IMG/VR virus record: IMGVR_UViG_3300048914_000243 | Location: 1 to 47,756 of that record | Source of the DNA: a virus | Direction: 5' to 3' (one strand) | Length of the DNA stretch: 47,756 nt | In this document: piece after piece, positions 15,960-23,774 of the stretch | Numbering within the stretch: the stretch's first letter is position 1 | Layout of the letters: each line of letters starts with the position of its first letter | Notes under the pieces: generated by a model | Databases searched by the model: none | What the model saw: the letters and a program-made list of their open reading frames with translations, nothing else | Told to the model about the DNA's origin: nothing | Program-made: the position numbers and the translations under genes

Positions 15960-16173
15960 GCCGCTCGCGGGCACGCTGGAGGCGCGGGGTCTGCAGATGC
16001 CCCTCGCGGACGGCGAGCTGCTCGCTGAGGCGCTCCTGCTCGCGAAGGTCGTGCTCCCGGACGGCACGGTCGTCGTCCGGTGGGCGAGCACCGAGGGTGC
16101 GGACTGGACGTCGCGCCGAGCGTTGCTCGAGATCGCGCGTGACCGCGAGCGGTTCGCCCCAGGGAGGGAATGA
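15943..16173 (+). CDS. Hypothetical protein, 76 aa (TTG start)
   Basis: TTG at 15943 is preceded by a CGGGAGACGA ribosome-binding stretch, which decides the start. The product is alpha/beta (LLAKVVLPDGTVVVRWAS hairpin then a helix). It overlaps the end of the previous gene by 17 bases. Function unknown. Confidence 0.55.
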   Translation: MSSEPEPLAGTLEARGLQMPLADGELLAEALLLAKVVLPDGTVVVRWASTEGADWTSRRALLEIARDRERFAPGRE

Positions 16174-16427
16174 TGCGGATCCGCCTGACCTTGCAGCTCG
16201 ACATCAACGGGCGCCGACGGGAGCTCCGCGGCGACGACGACGTCGTCCGCGAGTACGTCCCTGAGGCCCGCGTCGACTTCGCCAACCATCACCCCGTCGG
16301 CTTCGTGATACCCCAGCCCGGCTACTTTCCAGACCAGGCGGCCGATTCACCGTGCGAGCGGTCCACGCCCGCCGACGGACGGCCAGCCCAGATGCGGATG
16401 CGGTGGGGCGACCTCGCGACCGGCTAG
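16173..16427 (+). CDS. Hypothetical protein, 84 aa
   Basis: Two consecutive ATG codons (16170 and 16173) follow an AGGGAGGGA ribosome-binding site; spacing favours the second. The N-terminus is a beta strand (RIRLTLQLDING) in a small charged domain, and the C-terminus is low in structure. No family recognised. Confidence 0.55.
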   Translation: MRIRLTLQLDINGRRRELRGDDDVVREYVPEARVDFANHHPVGFVIPQPGYFPDQAADSPCERSTPADGRPAQMRMRWGDLATG

Positions 16428-16447
16428 ATCCAGGAGGAGGAGCAGAG

Positions 16448-16777
16448 ATGAGCGACCAGGTGTTGAGCAACGACAGCGAGGGCGGCGAGTCGGGGTTCGC
16501 GACCGTGGCGGGATCGTGGACGTTCGGCAGCGCGGCCGCCAAGCACGGCGCCCAGGGGTTCGGGGCCGCGCTGGGTGTTCCGCGCGCTGCGGGGATCCGG
16601 CAGAACGACGTACAGCCCATCGGTGGTGTGCGGCTCGCCCGGGACGGCGACGGCTGGCGCGTCGACCTCCTCGCCCCGAACGGTGACGTGATCCGGTGGG
16701 CGCCCCCGGGGTTCGCGAGCGTGATGCACGACCGCAAGACGGACTCCGTCGACATCATGTGGGGTGAGCCGCGGTGA
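16448..16777 (+). CDS. Hypothetical protein, 109 aa
   Basis: An excellent ribosome-binding site (AGGAGGAGGAG) precedes the ATG, so this gene is probably translated strongly. The product has a Gly-rich first half and a beta-rich second half (VRLARDGDGWRVDLLAPNGDVIRW). It is one of the few early-operon genes not overlapping the one before it. Function unknown. Confidence 0.6.
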   Translation: MSDQVLSNDSEGGESGFATVAGSWTFGSAAAKHGAQGFGAALGVPRAAGIRQNDVQPIGGVRLARDGDGWRVDLLAPNGDVIRWAPPGFASVMHDRKTDSVDIMWGEPR

Positions 16778-16962
16778 GCGAGCCGAACCGCAGCGACGGC
16801 CGAGCCGCAGCTGCCCTCGCCGCCCTCGGCGTGGACCTCGCAACTGTCGTCGAGGGCAGCCTTCGGTACGAGCGGGACCATCTCGGCGCGCACATCCGCT
16901 ACGAGGTCTACCGCGAGCTGACGGACGACGAAGCGGCGATGGTGGAGGTGCTGACCCGATGA
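16774..16962 (+). CDS. Hypothetical protein, 62 aa
   Basis: GTG overlaps the previous stop. Small helical, acidic protein. It is probably the last substantial gene of the early operon, because a strong terminator hairpin follows at 17083-17110. Confidence 0.5.
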   Translation: MSEPNRSDGRAAAALAALGVDLATVVEGSLRYERDHLGAHIRYEVYRELTDDEAAMVEVLTR

Positions 16963-17021
16963 GCGACCTGCCTCCTCGCTTAGCACCGATCACCCGGACT
17001 TCGACCCCGCGTGGCAGGTGA
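16959..17021 (+). CDS. Possible 20-aa terminal ORF
   Basis: ATG overlaps the previous stop (ATGA) and reads 20 codons rich in Pro, Arg and Thr to a TGA just before the candidate promoter and terminator. The stop/start overlap fits the operon's style, but the length is too short for confidence. Confidence 0.2.
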   Translation: MSDLPPRLAPITRTSTPRGR

Positions 17022-17022
17022 C

Positions 17023-17049
17023 TTGACAGACGGGGCCTGTGGATAGAGC
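17023..17049 (+). promoter_or_regulatory. Candidate promoter
   Basis: A TTGACA hexamer (17023-17028) is followed after 15 bases by TAGAGC. The -35 is a perfect consensus, but spacing is short and the -10 poor. If used, transcription would begin near 17056 and meet the hairpin at 17083-17110, giving a very short RNA unless it reads through. Confidence 0.3.
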
Positions 17050-17082
17050 ATGTCTCTCGGTGGGTGCTTCGCGCCCTGAAAC

Positions 17083-17110
17083 AAGGCCCGAACCGGACGG
17101 TTCGGGCCTT
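17083..17110 (+). terminator. Rho-independent-like terminator of the early operon
   Basis: A perfect 12-bp stem (AAGGCCCGAACC with its reverse complement) closed by a GGAC tetraloop, followed by CGTGTTT. The U tract is weak, as is common in actinobacterial terminators. It lies 60 bases after the last possible early-operon codon. Confidence 0.75.
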
Positions 17111-17117
17111 CGTGTTT

Positions 17118-17269
17118 CCCCGGAGTCCTGCACGAGGACGCGCACACGACCGGGGAGCGCAGGCCGTCCCGGGGCGCTTGGCGGATCAGCCCCTCGGGTG
17201 CGGAGTCAGCGAGGCCTCGCCGCAGGCGGGTGTCGTCGAACCGTCGCACGGCCCGACGGCGCTGACTCC
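17118..17269 (+). ncRNA. Candidate structured RNA with three-way junction
   Basis: Between the early terminator and the HNH gene no convincing gene is seen. Instead there are nested stems: CCCCGG (17118-17123) with CCGGGG (17150-17155) enclosing a GTCCT/AGGAC hairpin; AGCGC (17156-17160) with GCGCT (17174-17178); and a 10-bp outer stem (17202-17211 with 17260-17269) enclosing a 6-bp hairpin with a GCA loop (17216-17230) and a 6-bp hairpin CCGTCG/CGACGG (17241-17259) that abuts the outer stem. Possible roles are late-operon leader, antitermination element or small RNA. High GC makes chance stems common, so only comparison can settle this. Confidence 0.35.
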
Positions 17270-17295
17270 TCAGCTCAAGGGCAGGGGCGGCGCTG

Positions 17296-18168
17296 ATGTC
17301 TGGTGGGTGGCACGGCAGCACGCGCCGCTCTCGCCTGCCTGACGACTGGCCCGCTCGCTGCGCGTTCGTGCTCGAGCGTGATGGCTACCAGTGCACGCAC
17401 GTCCGCATCGACACGGGCCGGCGCTGCACGGAGCGGGCGACGGATGTTGACCACGTCGATCGTGGTGACGATCACCGCTACGAGAACCTCGCGGCCAAGT
17501 GTGGCTGGCACCACGACCGCAAGACAGCAGCCGAGGGCAACGACGCGCGGCGCGCACTGTCGAAGACAGCGCGCATGGAGCTCGAGCGGCGCCCCGCGAA
17601 GCGCCATCCGGGCGTGCTGGACCCGGTGTCGGACACCGGGGGCCCTCCACCCCCTCCCCCGGGTCAACCCCAGACCGGGAGCGTTCTGGCGCTCGCTGTC
17701 TGTATGACTCTGGGGGTTGTTTCCGCAGGTCACGTGCCCGCCACTCTTGGCCGGGCGCGCGAGTCGCCGAGGTGTTACGGCAGCACGGCCGGCTCCAACC
17801 CGGCAAGCGGGGGTCCGACTCCTCCCGGCGGCGCCCGTCCCATCCCCTTCCTCCCCCTGTTGAGAGGTGCCGTCATGCGCAAGCTGCGCCGCAGCCTCAC
17901 GCTCCTCGCCTTCGCCGCGCTCATGCTCTTCGCCGGCACGAGCGCCGAGGCGGCGACGGGGTACAACGGCCTGCCGATCTACGCCGTGCCCGCCCACCAC
18001 TACGCCTTCACGTGGGGTGGGTACGACTACAGCTTCCAGGGCACCGACCTGGCGTCGAAGAGCAACCAGACGTGCGTCGGCCACTCCGACCTCGTCAAGA
18101 GGCGGGTCGTCCTGTGCCCCTGGTGCTCGTGGACCTTCGGCTGGATCCCGCACTGCACGCAGGTCTAG
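17296..18168 (+). CDS. HNH endonuclease (open frame continues to 18168)
   Basis: Residues 20-95 form a classic HNH core: ERDGYQC, RRC, a DVDHVD segment with the central His, then AAKCGWHHDRKT. HNH proteins next to terminase genes are standard in cos-type siphoviruses and help the large terminase cut DNA. The domain ends near base 17640, yet the frame has no stop until 18168 and runs through a Pro-rich tract, a tRNA and a separate secreted-protein gene. Either this protein has a long tail, or the readthrough is an artefact of high GC or a sequence error. ATG at 17296 has no clear SD. Confidence 0.8.
   Translation: MSGGWHGSTRRSRLPDDWPARCAFVLERDGYQCTHVRIDTGRRCTERATDVDHVDRGDDHRYENLAAKCGWHHDRKTAAEGNDARRALSKTARMELERRPAKRHPGVLDPVSDTGGPPPPPPGQPQTGSVLALAVCMTLGVVSAGHVPATLGRARESPRCYGSTAGSNPASGGPTPPGGARPIPFLPLLRGAVMRKLRRSLTLLAFAALMLFAGTSAEAATGYNGLPIYAVPAHHYAFTWGGYDYSFQGTDLASKSNQTCVGHSDLVKRRVVLCPWCSWTFGWIPHCTQV
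17622..17720. other. Candidate cos / packaging-initiation region
   Basis: Just after the HNH domain lies a 19-base inverted repeat (CCCGGTGTC, one base, GACACCGGG; 17622-17640), a C-rich tract and then a locally less GC-rich stretch. In many actinophages the cohesive ends lie between the HNH and terminase genes, and cos sites carry such dyads. I cannot identify the overhang, so this is positional inference. Confidence 0.25.
17763..17833 (+). tRNA. tRNA-Trp (CCA anticodon)
   Basis: A 71-nt cloverleaf: a 7-bp acceptor stem with one G-U pair, a 4-bp D stem with G18-G19 and A21 in the loop, a perfect 5-bp anticodon stem with loop CTCCAAC (U33, anticodon CCA, A37), a 4-nt variable loop, a 5-bp T stem with loop TCCGACT, and discriminator G73, the identity base for bacterial tRNA-Trp. 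No CCA end is encoded. Odd points: position 8 is A and 14 is T, an exchange of the conserved U8-A14 tertiary pair, and T55 is C. It lies between the terminase-side HNH gene and a secreted-protein gene. Confidence 0.8.
17875..18168 (+). CDS. Small secreted protein, 97 aa
   Basis: A GAGAGGTG ribosome-binding site five bases before the ATG decides this start, inside the frame that continues from the HNH gene. The product begins with a textbook signal peptide (MRKLRR, hydrophobic core, cleavage near AEA-A at residue 26-27). The mature part of about 70 residues is aromatic, with three Cys (C-x2-C near the end plus two flanking), suggesting a disulphide-bonded extracellular protein. Role unknown: cell-surface modification, exclusion or lysogenic conversion are possibilities. 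Confidence 0.7.
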   Translation: MRKLRRSLTLLAFAALMLFAGTSAEAATGYNGLPIYAVPAHHYAFTWGGYDYSFQGTDLASKSNQTCVGHSDLVKRRVVLCPWCSWTFGWIPHCTQV

Positions 18169-18246
18169 CCCGCGCATCACCTCGCGCACGCCGCATCCCG
18201 TCACGGGAGCCGGCCAACACTCGCCCCCGACATGGGAGGTCTCACC

Positions 18247-18744
18247 GTGGCCGGTAAGGGGTTCGCACCCGACGAGCACAACGCGCTGCAGCGCGGTCGG
18301 GACAAGGTGCCGACGACGCCGCTGCGTTCGCACGATCGCGTCTACGGCTTCGACCTGCCCGACGACGCGCTCGGCGAGACCATCGAGCGCGACGCGGACG
18401 GCAAGGTCATCTCGCGCGAGGCCGAGACCTGGCACCCGATCGTCCTCCGCTGGTGGGAGGCGTGGCGACGGTCGCCCCAGGCCGTGACGATGTCGACGGA
18501 TGCGGACTGGTTCGAGCTGCTCGCGTGCGCGCGGCTCTACCAGGACTACTGGACGAAGACCCGCGGCCGCACGATGCTCGCGGCTGAGCTGCGGCAGCGC
18601 ATGGCGAAGTTCGGCGCCACCCACGAGGACCGCCTGCGCCTGCGCCTGTCGGTCGAGCTCGGCGAGCCGACGCCGATCGGGGACCCGGGCGAGGGCGCGA
18701 CCGTGACCAACCTCGACGACCGGCGCGCTCGACTCGGCGGGTAG
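18247..18744 (+). CDS. terS: Terminase small subunit, 165 aa
   Basis: Directly upstream of the large terminase and of the size and composition of actinophage small terminases. The segment from about residue 25 (VYGFDLPDD) through WHPIVLRWWEAWRRSPQA and the helix FELLACARLYQDYWT is the recognisable part. It recognises the packaging site and stimulates the large subunit. GTG at 18247 is chosen because a GGGAGGT site ends six bases upstream; an in-frame ATG at 18232 lies inside that site. Stop precedes the next gene by three bases. Confidence 0.82.
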   Translation: MAGKGFAPDEHNALQRGRDKVPTTPLRSHDRVYGFDLPDDALGETIERDADGKVISREAETWHPIVLRWWEAWRRSPQAVTMSTDADWFELLACARLYQDYWTKTRGRTMLAAELRQRMAKFGATHEDRLRLRLSVELGEPTPIGDPGEGATVTNLDDRRARLGG

Positions 18745-18747
18745 CTC

Positions 18748-20430
18748 GTGCGCCGCGTCATTACGGCGCCGGGGTACGACCGTGCGCAGCGCCAGCGGTG
18801 CCTGTGGATCGCGATCTGGTGGATCGAGACCTTCGTCCGCCACGGCCCGGGCGACGTCCAGGGCGAGCCGGTGTCGCTGCCGGACGAGTTCACCGAGTTC
18901 ATCGTCGACGGGTACGCGCTCGACCAGAACGGGCGCCGCCTGCACGACTCGGCGTTCTTCTCGCGCCCGAAGGGCTGCAACAAGTCGGGCCTGGCCGCGT
19001 ACATCGCGCTGTTCGAGGCGCTCGGGCCGTGCCGTTTCGCGGGCTGGGCCAAGGGCGGCGAGACCTACGAGTTCCTCGGCCGAAAGTACACGTACCGCGC
19101 CGGCGAGCCGATGGGCAAGCACGTCAAGGTGCCCTACGTCCGGATCATGGCCACCGAGGAGGGCCAGACCGGCAACGTCTACGACACGATCCTTCACAAC
19201 CTGACCGACGACGACTGCCCGCTCTCCCAGCTGCGCGGCTACGGCCTCGTCGCGGGCGTCATGAAGATCGCGCTGCCCGGGGGTGGCGAGATCATCCCGT
19301 CGACGGCCGGTGCGGCGTCGAAGGACGGCGGCAAGGAGACGTTCGTCGTCTTCGACGAAAGCCACCTCTACAACACGCCCGAGCTGCGGCGCATGTACAA
19401 GACCGTCACCAGGAACCTCGTGAAGCGCCGCAAGACGGCCGGCACCTGGTTCCTCGAGACGACGACGATGTATGCGCCGGGCGAGGACTCGATCGCCGAG
19501 CAGACCTACGGGTACGCCGACCTGATCGCCGAGAACCGCACGCGCCGCGCGAAGCTGCTGTTCGACCACCGTTGGGCCGACCTCGAGGACCTGGAGGACG
19601 AGGAGCTGCTCGTCGCGGCCGTCGTCGAGGCCTACGGCGACGCGATGGCCTGGAACAGCCTCGAGTCGATCGTCGATGACATCTTCGACCCACGCCGCAC
19701 CGAGGCGGAGTCCAAGAGGTACTTCCTCAACGCGCTCACCGAGCGGGAGAACGCGTGGGTCACGCCCGCGCAGGTCGGGGTGGGCGTCAAGCTCGCGCGC
19801 AAGACCCCGAAGCCGAAGCCGCGCGAAGAGATCACGCTCGGCTTCGACGGCTCGGTGTCGGACGACTCGACGGTGCTCATCGCGTGCCGGGTCTCCGACG
19901 GGTTCCTGTGGCAGGTCTACGCCGAGGAGATCCCCGACGGCCCCGAGGCCGCCACCTGGCGTGTCGACCCGGCGAAGTTCGACGCGGCGGTCGGGTGGGC
20001 GTTCCGCACGTTCCGGGTGGTCGGCTTCTACGCCGACCCACCGTTCTTCCAGGATTCCATCACCAGCTGGGTGGAGGCCTACGGCAGCCAGCTGGTCGCC
20101 AGGGCGTCGCAGCGTGACCCGATCTCGTTCTGGACGAACCAGCCGGCGCGGATGGCTCCTGTGCTCGAGCGGCTGCACACGGCGATCTCGAGCGGCTCGG
20201 TGCCGATCAGCGGCGGCGCCAAGTCGTCGCTGAAGCGACACCTGATCAACGCCCAGAAGGTCGTCGACCGGTACGGGAAGGTCCTGGTCAAGAAGGTGAC
20301 CCCGAAGTCGCCGCTCAAGATCGACTCCACCCCCGCGGCCGCGCTGGCGTACCAGGCGCGCGCGGACTACCTCGCGTCCACCAAGCGCCACAAGGAAGCG
20401 GAGTTCGTGCCGCGCCGGATCAAGACGTAG
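18748..20430 (+). CDS. terL: Terminase large subunit, 560 aa
   Basis: Packaging ATPase and nuclease. A Walker A-like loop is at residues 72-81 (SRPKGCNKSG), Walker B at about 199-206 (FVVFDESH), and the C-terminal RNase H-like nuclease begins with GFDGSVSDD (D367). A later conserved FYADPPFFQD segment and an Asp near the C-terminus complete the nuclease. The length is typical. GTG start three bases after the small subunit. It should act with the HNH protein at cos and dock on the portal. Confidence 0.95.
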   Translation: MRRVITAPGYDRAQRQRCLWIAIWWIETFVRHGPGDVQGEPVSLPDEFTEFIVDGYALDQNGRRLHDSAFFSRPKGCNKSGLAAYIALFEALGPCRFAGWAKGGETYEFLGRKYTYRAGEPMGKHVKVPYVRIMATEEGQTGNVYDTILHNLTDDDCPLSQLRGYGLVAGVMKIALPGGGEIIPSTAGAASKDGGKETFVVFDESHLYNTPELRRMYKTVTRNLVKRRKTAGTWFLETTTMYAPGEDSIAEQTYGYADLIAENRTRRAKLLFDHRWADLEDLEDEELLVAAVVEAYGDAMAWNSLESIVDDIFDPRRTEAESKRYFLNALTERENAWVTPAQVGVGVKLARKTPKPKPREEITLGFDGSVSDDSTVLIACRVSDGFLWQVYAEEIPDGPEAATWRVDPAKFDAAVGWAFRTFRVVGFYADPPFFQDSITSWVEAYGSQLVARASQRDPISFWTNQPARMAPVLERLHTAISSGSVPISGGAKSSLKRHLINAQKVVDRYGKVLVKKVTPKSPLKIDSTPAAALAYQARADYLASTKRHKEAEFVPRRIKT

Positions 20431-20442
20431 GAGGCCGACGCG

Positions 20443-21831
20443 ATGCCCGCTCTGACGCCCGGCTCCGACGAGTGGTGGATGGTCCGGCTCGCCAAGGCGC
20501 TCGGCGAGGAGGAGAAGCGTCTGCACGAGCTCGACCAGTGGGGCGCGGGCACGCCGCCGCTGCCCGTCGAGCTGCCCGACCTGGTGAAGCCGCACTACCG
20601 GCGGCTCCTCGAGATCTCGCGGGTCCACCTGGCCGACCTGCCCGTCACGGCGCTGAGCCGGCGGCTCCTGCTGGTCTCGTTCCGGACGGCGGCGCCCGGC
20701 GACGAGGACGGCGACAAGGACGCCGAGAAGATGTGGGCCAAGTGCTCGTTCTCGGACCTCAAGCGGTGGGCGATCCAGTTCGGCCGCTCGTACACGCGCG
20801 TCGAGAAGGTCGGCGGCGAGGTCTTCGTCACCGCGGAGTCGCCTCGGCAGACGATCACCGAGCAGGACCCGCTCAGGCCCGGCGAGGCGCTCGCCGCCCT
20901 CAAGATCTACCGGGACGCGGCGAACGACCGTGACGTCGCCGTGCTCGACCGGCCCGGCTACCAGCGGGTCGCGTACCGGCAGGGCACCCGCGGCCTGCTG
21001 CCCGGGCAGGGTCGCTCGTGGCGCTTCAACTTGACGTCGTGGGAGCTGCAGGACGTCAAGGTCGACACCGGCCTGGCGCGGAACGCGGTGACGCTGTTCG
21101 ACCTCGAGGACGGGATCGGCCGGTACGAGAAGCACCTGCCGACGCTGCGCCGGATCAACCACACGATCGTGCAGCGGATGGTCCTCATCGCGCTGCAGGC
21201 GTTCCGGCAGCGCGCGCTCAAGGGCGCACCGAAGACCGACCCGCTCACCGGCGAGGACGTCGACTACGACAAGATCTTCTCCGGCGACCCCGGCCAGATG
21301 TGGATCCTCCCGCAGGCTGTCGAGTTGTGGGAGTCGGGCCAGGCTGACTTCACGCCCGTCCTGAACGCCGTGAAGGACGACGTCCGGTTCTTCGCGGTCG
21401 GCACCGGTACCCCGATCCACATCCTCCAGCCCGACGCGGCGAACGGCTCCGCTGAGGGCGCTGCACTCCTGCGCGAGCAGCTCGTGTTCGACGCGGAGGA
21501 CACGATCGAGCGCTGGCGCCCCCGTGCGGCCCGAACCCTCGCGTCCGCGTTCGCGCTCGCCGGGGAACAGGCCCGGGCTGACGAGATGAAGATCGAGTCC
21601 ATCTGGGCAGCCCCGCAGCGCGAGTCGCTGCAGGCGCGCGCGTCGGCGACGGTCCAGATGAAGGCCGCGGGCGTGCCCTGGGCGGCCCGCATGGAGATCG
21701 GTATGCAGGCGCGTCCGAGCCAGATCCGCCGGTGGGCGCAGCAGCGCACCACCGACGCCTTCCTCGGCGACGACGTCGACAGCGACCCGGCCGACGAGCC
21801 GGCCGCGGTGCCGGCGTCCGTCGGCTCATGA
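20443..21831 (+). CDS. Portal protein, 462 aa
   Basis: SPP1 gp6-like portal protein. It follows the terminase, has the usual length, and has the LEISRVHLADLPV N-terminal helix, the central GIGRYEKHLPTLRRINHTIVQRMV stem-helix region and a C-terminal acidic tail. Twelve copies form the DNA-entry channel at one capsid vertex. The start is ATG with GGAGG upstream. Its stop overlaps the MuF-like gene. Confidence 0.92.
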   Translation: MPALTPGSDEWWMVRLAKALGEEEKRLHELDQWGAGTPPLPVELPDLVKPHYRRLLEISRVHLADLPVTALSRRLLLVSFRTAAPGDEDGDKDAEKMWAKCSFSDLKRWAIQFGRSYTRVEKVGGEVFVTAESPRQTITEQDPLRPGEALAALKIYRDAANDRDVAVLDRPGYQRVAYRQGTRGLLPGQGRSWRFNLTSWELQDVKVDTGLARNAVTLFDLEDGIGRYEKHLPTLRRINHTIVQRMVLIALQAFRQRALKGAPKTDPLTGEDVDYDKIFSGDPGQMWILPQAVELWESGQADFTPVLNAVKDDVRFFAVGTGTPIHILQPDAANGSAEGAALLREQLVFDAEDTIERWRPRAARTLASAFALAGEQARADEMKIESIWAAPQRESLQARASATVQMKAAGVPWAARMEIGMQARPSQIRRWAQQRTTDAFLGDDVDSDPADEPAAVPASVGS

Positions 21832-22814
21832 CGCTCACCCCGGACCAGCTGGCCCGGATCAGCGACCGTCACGCGCAGCACAGCCAGGCGATCCTCGCGC
21901 GTCTTCTCAGGCTGCTCCTGGGGCTGTGGCGGCCGTTCAACGCCTGGACGGACGAGGACCTTGTCCGCGCCCACGCGGCACGCTCAGCGACGCTCGTCGA
22001 GTCCGCCTCCGCGCAGGTGTACCTGCTCGCGCGCGAGTACGTGCGCCAGGTCGCGATCGCCAACGGTCACGACGTCACGGACCTCCCACCGGCGGACGAT
22101 CCCGTCTACCCGCGACGCAACGTGACGGCGCTGGACGTCTACACGCGGCCGGCGGAGCAGTTCCGGTATGCGCGCTCGACGGGCGAGCCGGACGAGGCCG
22201 CGCTCGACGCCGCGCTCGCGCGGATCGAGGACGTGGTCGACCTGGACCTCGCGGCGACTCGGCGGCAAGGCTTCGCGGACGCGTTCGAGGCCCTCGGCGT
22301 GAAGCACTACCGCCGGGTGATCCACCCGGAGCTGTCCAAGGGCGGCACGTGCGGGCTGTGCGTCGCCGCGTCGACCCAGGTCTACCGGGCCGACGACCTC
22401 CTCCCGATCCACGCCGAGTGCAAGTGCGACGTCGCCGAGGTCGCACCAGGGAGCGACGCCGCGGACCTGCTCAACGGCATCGACCTGAGCAAGCTCTACG
22501 GCGACGCCGGCGGCAACGCGGCGGAGGACCTCAAGCGGACCCGGTACCGCATCGACGACCACGGCGAGCTCGGGCCAGTCCTCGTGCCGGAGCGGCAGAC
22601 GGAGTCCAAGGCTCACCGCTCCGCGCGCACCGCGAAGGTCGTGCGGCCGCTCAAGCCTGGCGCCGACCAGTGGCGAGCCGAGCTACAGACGCTGACCGGC
22701 ACCGAGCGGAGCCTCACGGCCCGTCTCGCCGCGGGCGAGGACGTCAGCACGCCACTGCAGTGGCAGCGGGATCGGATCGCGTCACTTCGCGACCGGCTCG
22801 GCCGCGCCGCCTGA
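21828..22814 (+). CDS. MuF-like capsid maturation/minor head protein, 328 aa
   Basis: A helical N-terminal half is followed by the MuF-type motif near residues 165-205: HPELSKGGTCGLCVAAS, then DDLLPIHAECKCDVAEV, giving C-x2-C plus H-x3-C-x-C. Such proteins sit next to the portal and join the procapsid. ATG overlaps the portal stop. The C-terminal 90 residues are charged, with no toxin domain visible, unlike some MuF fusions. Confidence 0.85.
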   Translation: MTLTPDQLARISDRHAQHSQAILARLLRLLLGLWRPFNAWTDEDLVRAHAARSATLVESASAQVYLLAREYVRQVAIANGHDVTDLPPADDPVYPRRNVTALDVYTRPAEQFRYARSTGEPDEAALDAALARIEDVVDLDLAATRRQGFADAFEALGVKHYRRVIHPELSKGGTCGLCVAASTQVYRADDLLPIHAECKCDVAEVAPGSDAADLLNGIDLSKLYGDAGGNAAEDLKRTRYRIDDHGELGPVLVPERQTESKAHRSARTAKVVRPLKPGADQWRAELQTLTGTERSLTARLAAGEDVSTPLQWQRDRIASLRDRLGRAA

Positions 22815-22823
22815 GACCGAACG

Positions 22824-22841
22824 GCCCGCCACCCGGCGGGC
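22824..22841 (+). terminator. Intergenic hairpin before scaffold gene
   Basis: A perfect 7-bp stem (GCCCGCC/GGCGGGC) with an ACCC loop between the MuF-like and scaffold genes, without a U tract. More likely an attenuator or mRNA-processing hairpin than a full terminator, because the late operon must continue. Confidence 0.4.
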
Positions 22842-22885
22842 GCCGGCCCCGACAGGGGCACCACCACTCCGACAGGAGACCGACC

Positions 22886-23581
22886 ATGCACACGCGCCTG
22901 CGCAAGTACTCGAACCCGCGACTGCGGTACTTCTTCCCGCCCGACCCGCCCCTGGAGGGCGGCGGCGGCACGGGCGGTGGCGGCGGGTCCGGCGCGCCCG
23001 CGGGCGAGAGCGGTGCCGGCGGCGCGGGCGGCAGCGGCGCCGCAGGAGACGACCGCGGATACCCGCAGGGCACGCCGGTCGCGGAGATGACGGACGCCCA
23101 GCAGGCGGCGTACTGGAAGTTCCACTCGCGCAAGCACGAGGACCAGGTCCGCGCGCTCGGCGACACCGCCGAGCTGCGCCGCAAGGCCGAGGCGTGGGAC
23201 AAGCACGAGGCGGAGAACGCCACCGAGATCGAGAGGGCGCGGCGCGAGGGCGAGGAAGCCGGCAAGGCCGCCGTCACCGCCACGCACCGCGCCGAGCTCG
23301 CCGAGTTCGCCCTCCGTGGTGCGCTGTCGGGTCTCGAGGACGGCAAGCGTGACGCCGTCCTCGCCGCCGTCGACTTCGCCAAGTTCGTCGGCGACAACGG
23401 CCGGCCCGACGAGACCAAGATCAAGGCCTTCGTCGCCACCGTCGCCTCGCCCCCCTCGAGCGCCGGCGACACGGGCGGCGGCCACGGCGGCCACCGCCCG
23501 CCCGGCAAGGGCTCGTCGCTCGCGTCCGGCGCCGAGCGCTACGCCGAGCGGCACGGCAAGAAGGACGCCGCCACCTCCTGA
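22886..23581 (+). CDS. Scaffolding protein, 231 aa
   Basis: Position just before the decoration and capsid genes, a Gly-rich disordered segment (residues 24-52), and a long charged helix (about 72-150) with REGEEAGKAA-type repeats are characteristic of scaffolds. The C-terminus is again Gly/His-rich and basic, as scaffold ends that bind capsid often are. ATG has an ACAGGAGAC site upstream. It would be expelled or cleaved during maturation. Confidence 0.85.
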   Translation: MHTRLRKYSNPRLRYFFPPDPPLEGGGGTGGGGGSGAPAGESGAGGAGGSGAAGDDRGYPQGTPVAEMTDAQQAAYWKFHSRKHEDQVRALGDTAELRRKAEAWDKHEAENATEIERARREGEEAGKAAVTATHRAELAEFALRGALSGLEDGKRDAVLAAVDFAKFVGDNGRPDETKIKAFVATVASPPSSAGDTGGGHGGHRPPGKGSSLASGAERYAERHGKKDAATS

Positions 23582-23774
23582 CTCTCACCTCTGCGGGTGA
23601 GCACCCGTCGCCACGACGGATCGTCCAGCCGCTCGCCGGCTGGCACGCAGCACGGCCCGCCATGGGCCAGGAACCGCCGCACGTGCGGCACCCCCGCCTG
23701 CACGAGCGGGAAGCACGGGGACGCCGCGCTCGCGGCAAGCACGCCCAGGATCACCAACACGAAGGAGAACCACC
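23582..23774 (+). other. 193-bp spacer between scaffold and decoration genes
   Basis: No gene with a plausible start and stop is visible here. The frames that remain open run into the decoration gene out of frame and lack ribosome-binding sites. The stretch includes short GC dyads and ends in the AAGGAG site of the decoration gene. Confidence 0.5.

Noticed and set aside
17275-21420. 1381-codon open frame on the minus strand across the terminase and portal genes
   Set aside because: It is antisense to clear terL and portal genes, is low-complexity Arg/Val/Gly/Asp/Glu sequence and has no motif; high third-position GC leaves such mirror frames open.
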